Source: Lachancea thermotolerans CBS 6340
Taxonomy: Eukaryota > Ascomycota > Saccharomycetes > Saccharomycetales > Saccharomycetaceae
Assembly: GCF_000142805.1 (NCBI RefSeq)
Contig: NC_013080.1
Coordinates: forward strand, 558,001-622,000
Direction: 5' to 3'
Length of the DNA stretch: 64,000 nucleotides
Under the pieces are notes generated by a model, which had not been told where the DNA came from, ran no database searches, and saw only the letters and a list, made by a program, of their open reading frames with translations. Both the position numbers and the translations under genes were made by a program. Of the stretch, positions 61,124 through 64,000 are shown in pieces; within the stretch, counting starts at the first letter, position 1; each line of letters opens with the position of its first letter.

Positions 61124-63115
61124 TCAGGCGTCTTTGATGCTTTGTTCTTCATCGTAGTCATTATCAGGAGTCATATGATTCCTCAATAGAGTATTTTTGT
61201 ATCCGGCGTTGTAAACTGAGTTCCTCTGGTCAACAGCGTCTGGCACATATATGCTTGAGGGCCTTCGAATGGTCGGAATGCTGCGTGAACTTGTACTTTT
61301 TTGAGAAGTGCCATCACTTGGAGAATTTTTGCCCTGTGGCTGGGTTGGAGGGCTCTTACTGCCGGATGTCTCATTTATAGCCCCTGAAAGGTTATCACTA
61401 GTACTAGGTTTGAGATATAGATCCTGAATGCTGGTTTTTTGTATCGAAGGGGTACGTGATCTCCTCCCATTCGCCGGCAACCCATCTAGCATACTGCTAG
61501 AAGAATGATCATCCATTGAAAACGATGCGGTCGCGTCTGACTCATGCAGACCCAGCCCTGTGCTTGTAGGAAATATGTCCTGAGTGGTGGACGGGAGTCC
61601 AAACCCAGGGCTATTCCTGCCCTCACGCGAAACCCGGGAAGTTATCCGCGTCAACGCCCTCTCAAGCTTAGTACCCATTTTCTCCTCTAATACGTCATTT
61701 GTGCCGAAATGAGTGCGTTCACCCACAAGTCCGATATGGGGGAGAGATTTGGACCTATGAGCGAACGCCCCGCCTGGCCTCTGTAAAACAGAAATTGAGT
61801 TCCGTCTAGAAGAACCAAGGGTTTTAGAGAGCCGCAGGGAAGAAGTTTGAGAACTTCGGCGGCTAAGTGGTCGACTAAATCTTCCAAGTCCTTGAGATTC
61901 CTCGCGTTTTTGTGGCGGTATCCCTGAATTTGTTCTCACTGGAGATGCCATTCCTTTAACGGGAAAGACGCCAGTAGGTGTCCTGTGGGGGAGCGACTTG
62001 ACGGAGCGCACACTAGAGTAGGACTTGTTAGTATTTAGCCGCCGCAAGTTGCTATACGTCCTGGAAAGGCTTGTACTCGAAAGTCTTGGTCTATATTCGA
62101 CAGGAGGAGCAGCTTTTCGATCTTCAGCTGAGGAATCGCTGCTTGCTAGTTCGAGGTTGGCCTTTTCTTCAGAAGTCATCTCTTCGTTCTCCTCTGCCTC
62201 CTCTTCAACCTTTTCTGCCTCCTGAGTAGGAACCCTCACAACCCTAGAATCCATGTTGATTTCAGGTTGCTCGTCTCTGGCTTCGTAGCTAGGTAAAGCC
62301 AAGCGTTTTCTGTCCTGTTCAACTACTACTAGGTGCAGGTAGTAAGGAATGACGAGAGCGAATGCACTGCCACCAATGATATTGCCTAAAGTCACCGCAA
62401 CCATATGTTTCCACACAAATGTACCAATTGACAGTTCAGCACCATTGAACATTCCAACCATTAAGAGAAACATTTCTGCTACCACATGAGTAAAGCCAGC
62501 TGCAACAAGCGTAAAAATAGGCAGCGTCATCATGAGGTATTTTACGTGCAGCGGTTTGGCCATTAACTGAAGATAGATAGCGAGGCTAACATAGAAGTTG
62601 CCTGCAATACCTTTGATAAAGGTCTGAATGAAGCTTGATGAGTCTTTTTTAGCGACCATCTGGTGCGTGAAAGATACCAAATCAGCAGAACTTGTGGTTC
62701 CTGACAAATGGCACATAACATAAACGACAAAGAGCGTGCCCGTAAAATTGCCTATCCAGCTAACAGTCCAACTTATCAGCAGGTCATAAATTGACACAGC
62801 GCCGCGGAGGGCAGCCACAGAAAAGAACAAAATATTGGAGTTGAACAGATCCGTACCATTAATTACAACATAGAAAAGCCCGATAGAGAACGTGAAGGCC
62901 CCCAAGAAATTCAGAACACCAGGATCATTTTCTAGTATCGCCTGATTTGACCCGTGCCATGATGTATAGAGCAATCCACCAGTGCTGAAGAGAACGCCGC
63001 CAGCCAATGAATTCAGCGCTAAAGTTGTCAGTGTAAGTCTCGCTTTCTTCATCGCCGTGGCGACTACTGCTAGCGCTGTTTCATGAGGAGAGATGTAATA
63101 CTCATCTTCTGACAT
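61124..63115 (-). CDS. Formate/nitrite-family (FNT) membrane transporter, YHL008C-like
   Basis: 663 residues (627 in S. cerevisiae YHL008C). The N-terminal 280 residues hold the FNT core with six membrane helices (YISPHETALAVVATAMKKAR, FSIGLFYVVINGTDLFNSN, THVVAEMFLLMVGMFNGAE, GNIIGGSAFALVIPYYLHL). A long cytosolic Ser/Arg/Pro-rich tail of about 370 residues follows, with short conserved blocks (DEQPEINMDSRVVR, PTGVFPVKGM, TTQDIFPT). In S. cerevisiae it is implicated in chloride or monocarboxylate transport, not settled. It is an insert relative to the YMR order. Confidence 0.92.
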   Translation of the reverse strand: MSEDEYYISPHETALAVVATAMKKARLTLTTLALNSLAGGVLFSTGGLLYTSWHGSNQAILENDPGVLNFLGAFTFSIGLFYVVINGTDLFNSNILFFSVAALRGAVSIYDLLISWTVSWIGNFTGTLFVVYVMCHLSGTTSSADLVSFTHQMVAKKDSSSFIQTFIKGIAGNFYVSLAIYLQLMAKPLHVKYLMMTLPIFTLVAAGFTHVVAEMFLLMVGMFNGAELSIGTFVWKHMVAVTLGNIIGGSAFALVIPYYLHLVVVEQDRKRLALPSYEARDEQPEINMDSRVVRVPTQEAEKVEEEAEENEEMTSEEKANLELASSDSSAEDRKAAPPVEYRPRLSSTSLSRTYSNLRRLNTNKSYSSVRSVKSLPHRTPTGVFPVKGMASPVRTNSGIPPQKREESQGLGRFSRPLSRRSSQTSSLRLSKTLGSSRRNSISVLQRPGGAFAHRSKSLPHIGLVGERTHFGTNDVLEEKMGTKLERALTRITSRVSREGRNSPGFGLPSTTQDIFPTSTGLGLHESDATASFSMDDHSSSSMLDGLPANGRRSRTPSIQKTSIQDLYLKPSTSDNLSGAINETSGSKSPPTQPQGKNSPSDGTSQKSTSSRSIPTIRRPSSIYVPDAVDQRNSVYNAGYKNTLLRNHMTPDNDYDEEQSIKDA

Positions 63116-63466
63116 TCCTTGCCGGGTGCAAATGGACTACCACGAATAGAGAGGGCGAACCAAGGACTCACGACTCCTGCTTGAGTAAAAATATCCTCAA
63201 TAATGCACACTTACTGGGAGAGCCCCACTATTTCCCAATAAACACGAGCTATTTTGAGTAGCGGAGGCCGTCGGATGTGTATTTCGTCGCCTTTGTCTTT
63301 ATTTTGTGAAGAGAGCGCCTTGGTCATTTTCATCAATGAATTTTTTTTAAACTAAAAGTCGATAATCATCTGAACACTGAGATGAAGATATAGATAAACG
63401 ACAAAATTTGTAGAACAAACACACCAACCAACGTGCGCTTTCCGTTTTCTCATGCGAATGCCTACA
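63116..63466 (-). other. Intergenic, transporter promoter to TTI1 3' end
   Basis: 351 bases between two co-directional minus-strand genes. AT-rich; no additional gene or motif recognised. Confidence 0.4.
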
Positions 63467-64000
63467 TTACAATGATAAGAGTGACACAATATCGCCAAGT
63501 AACAACGATCTTGACTGAACATGTTCCTTAGGTAACACTAGCAAACAGCAATAAACCATCTCTTGTATTTGAACTTCTGAGGTAAAAAGCTCTGTCTGGA
63601 CAATTCCTTCCAATAACATTTCCGAAAGTGATACCAGAGCCTCCCTCGTGATAGGTGGAAATTGTTTCGGGGAAGTTAGCCACTTCTTGGAACTTAATGT
63701 TGGAGCGACTCCCTTCGGAGCAGCAATCCCGAGAAGCGGCGAGTGAGCCTTCTGTGCACCCCATAAATCAACGAATCTTTTTGTGACAAAGTCGCCTGAG
63801 CAATGGATTAGTTCCCGTAGGCACTCGCATGCAACCTTGGCTATAGCAAAATCGGGGTCCAAAGAAAGCTGAACTATTATATCCCAAGACTTTGAAACTT
63901 GAGGCAGTAGCATATCGTGTTGAGTAGCAAGCATAGGAAACACTCTACTCATTAGCTGCAATATTTGGACTTTAAGCTGACGAGAGGGATGTGTGAGGAG
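63467..64000 (-). CDS. TTI1: TTT complex HEAT-repeat protein Tti1, C-terminal part
   Basis: The minus-strand frame is open to the window edge, so the gene is cut; about 177 C-terminal residues are here. The sequence shows the Tti1 C-terminal signature: HPSRQLKVQILQLMSRVFPML, then LLPQVSKSWDIIVQ and GDFVTKRFVDLWG. Tti1 with Tel2 and Tti2 forms the TTT cochaperone that matures PIKK kinases (Tor, Tel1, Mec1). In S. cerevisiae TTI1 is YKL033W, next to IXR1 (YKL032C), consistent with this interleaved region. Confidence 0.85.
   Translation of the reverse strand, partial: LLTHPSRQLKVQILQLMSRVFPMLATQHDMLLPQVSKSWDIIVQLSLDPDFAIAKVACECLRELIHCSGDFVTKRFVDLWGAQKAHSPLLGIAAPKGVAPTLSSKKWLTSPKQFPPITREALVSLSEMLLEGIVQTELFTSEVQIQEMVYCCLLVLPKEHVQSRSLLLGDIVSLLSL

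Overview
The window is nuclear DNA of a budding yeast of the Saccharomycetaceae that branched before the whole-genome duplication; the gene content and order fit Lachancea best. The reasons are compact intron-poor genes, short introns with GTATGT and TACTAAC-type signals, and gene order that interleaves what are separate segments in S. cerevisiae. Genes that form duplicate pairs there (OSH6/OSH7, TCD1/TCD2, IXR1/ABF2) occur here once, with neighbours drawn from both S. cerevisiae copies. Gene names come from protein similarity recalled from memory plus synteny; no database was searched.

Layout. (1) 1-12.8 kb: PAP1, OSH6/7, ECM9 (spliced), MRPL13, MEH1, RSC4, QCR10 (spliced), FOX2, matching the YKR002-009 region merged with YHR001. 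(2) 13.0-18.8 kb: APM3, SNF5, BSD2, CTP1, in exactly the YBR288-291 order. (3) 20.2-34.4 kb: LEU5, TCD1/2, TFA1, a HOL1-like transporter, MAE1, OPT1, NEM1. (4) 34.4-41.9 kb: a gene-free 2.3 kb stretch, a C2H2 zinc-finger gene with an internal amber codon, then NAT4, MOT3 and TVP18 (spliced) in a very GC-rich patch. (5) 42.2-47.4 kb: a CHY/RING ubiquitin-ligase gene, IXR1/ABF2, IRC21. (6) 48.5-53.5 kb: an accessory insert between IRC21 and SDD2, which are neighbours in S. cerevisiae. It holds a decayed HO/WHO-family homing endonuclease gene with a four-unit zinc-finger tail, tail to tail with a copper amine oxidase gene whose 5' half and 3' half differ sharply in base composition. (7) 53.7-64 kb: SDD2 (spliced), RCO1, PDS5, a formate/nitrite-type transporter and the 3' end of TTI1.

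Most genes are housekeeping: mRNA 3' processing, lipid exchange, chromatin (RSC4, SNF5, RCO1, NAT4), cohesin (PDS5), TORC1 anchoring (MEH1) and checkpoint assembly (TTI1), peroxisomal and mitochondrial metabolism (FOX2, QCR10, MAE1, CTP1, LEU5, MRPL13) and membrane transport. The most unusual part is the homing-endonuclease relic and its relation to the amine oxidase gene. WHO elements are known to replace the 3' end of the gene they home into, so the compositional break inside the amine oxidase gene may be a trace of such an event. This is inference, with a plain alternative: the break may simply be the edge of a regional GC-rich patch.
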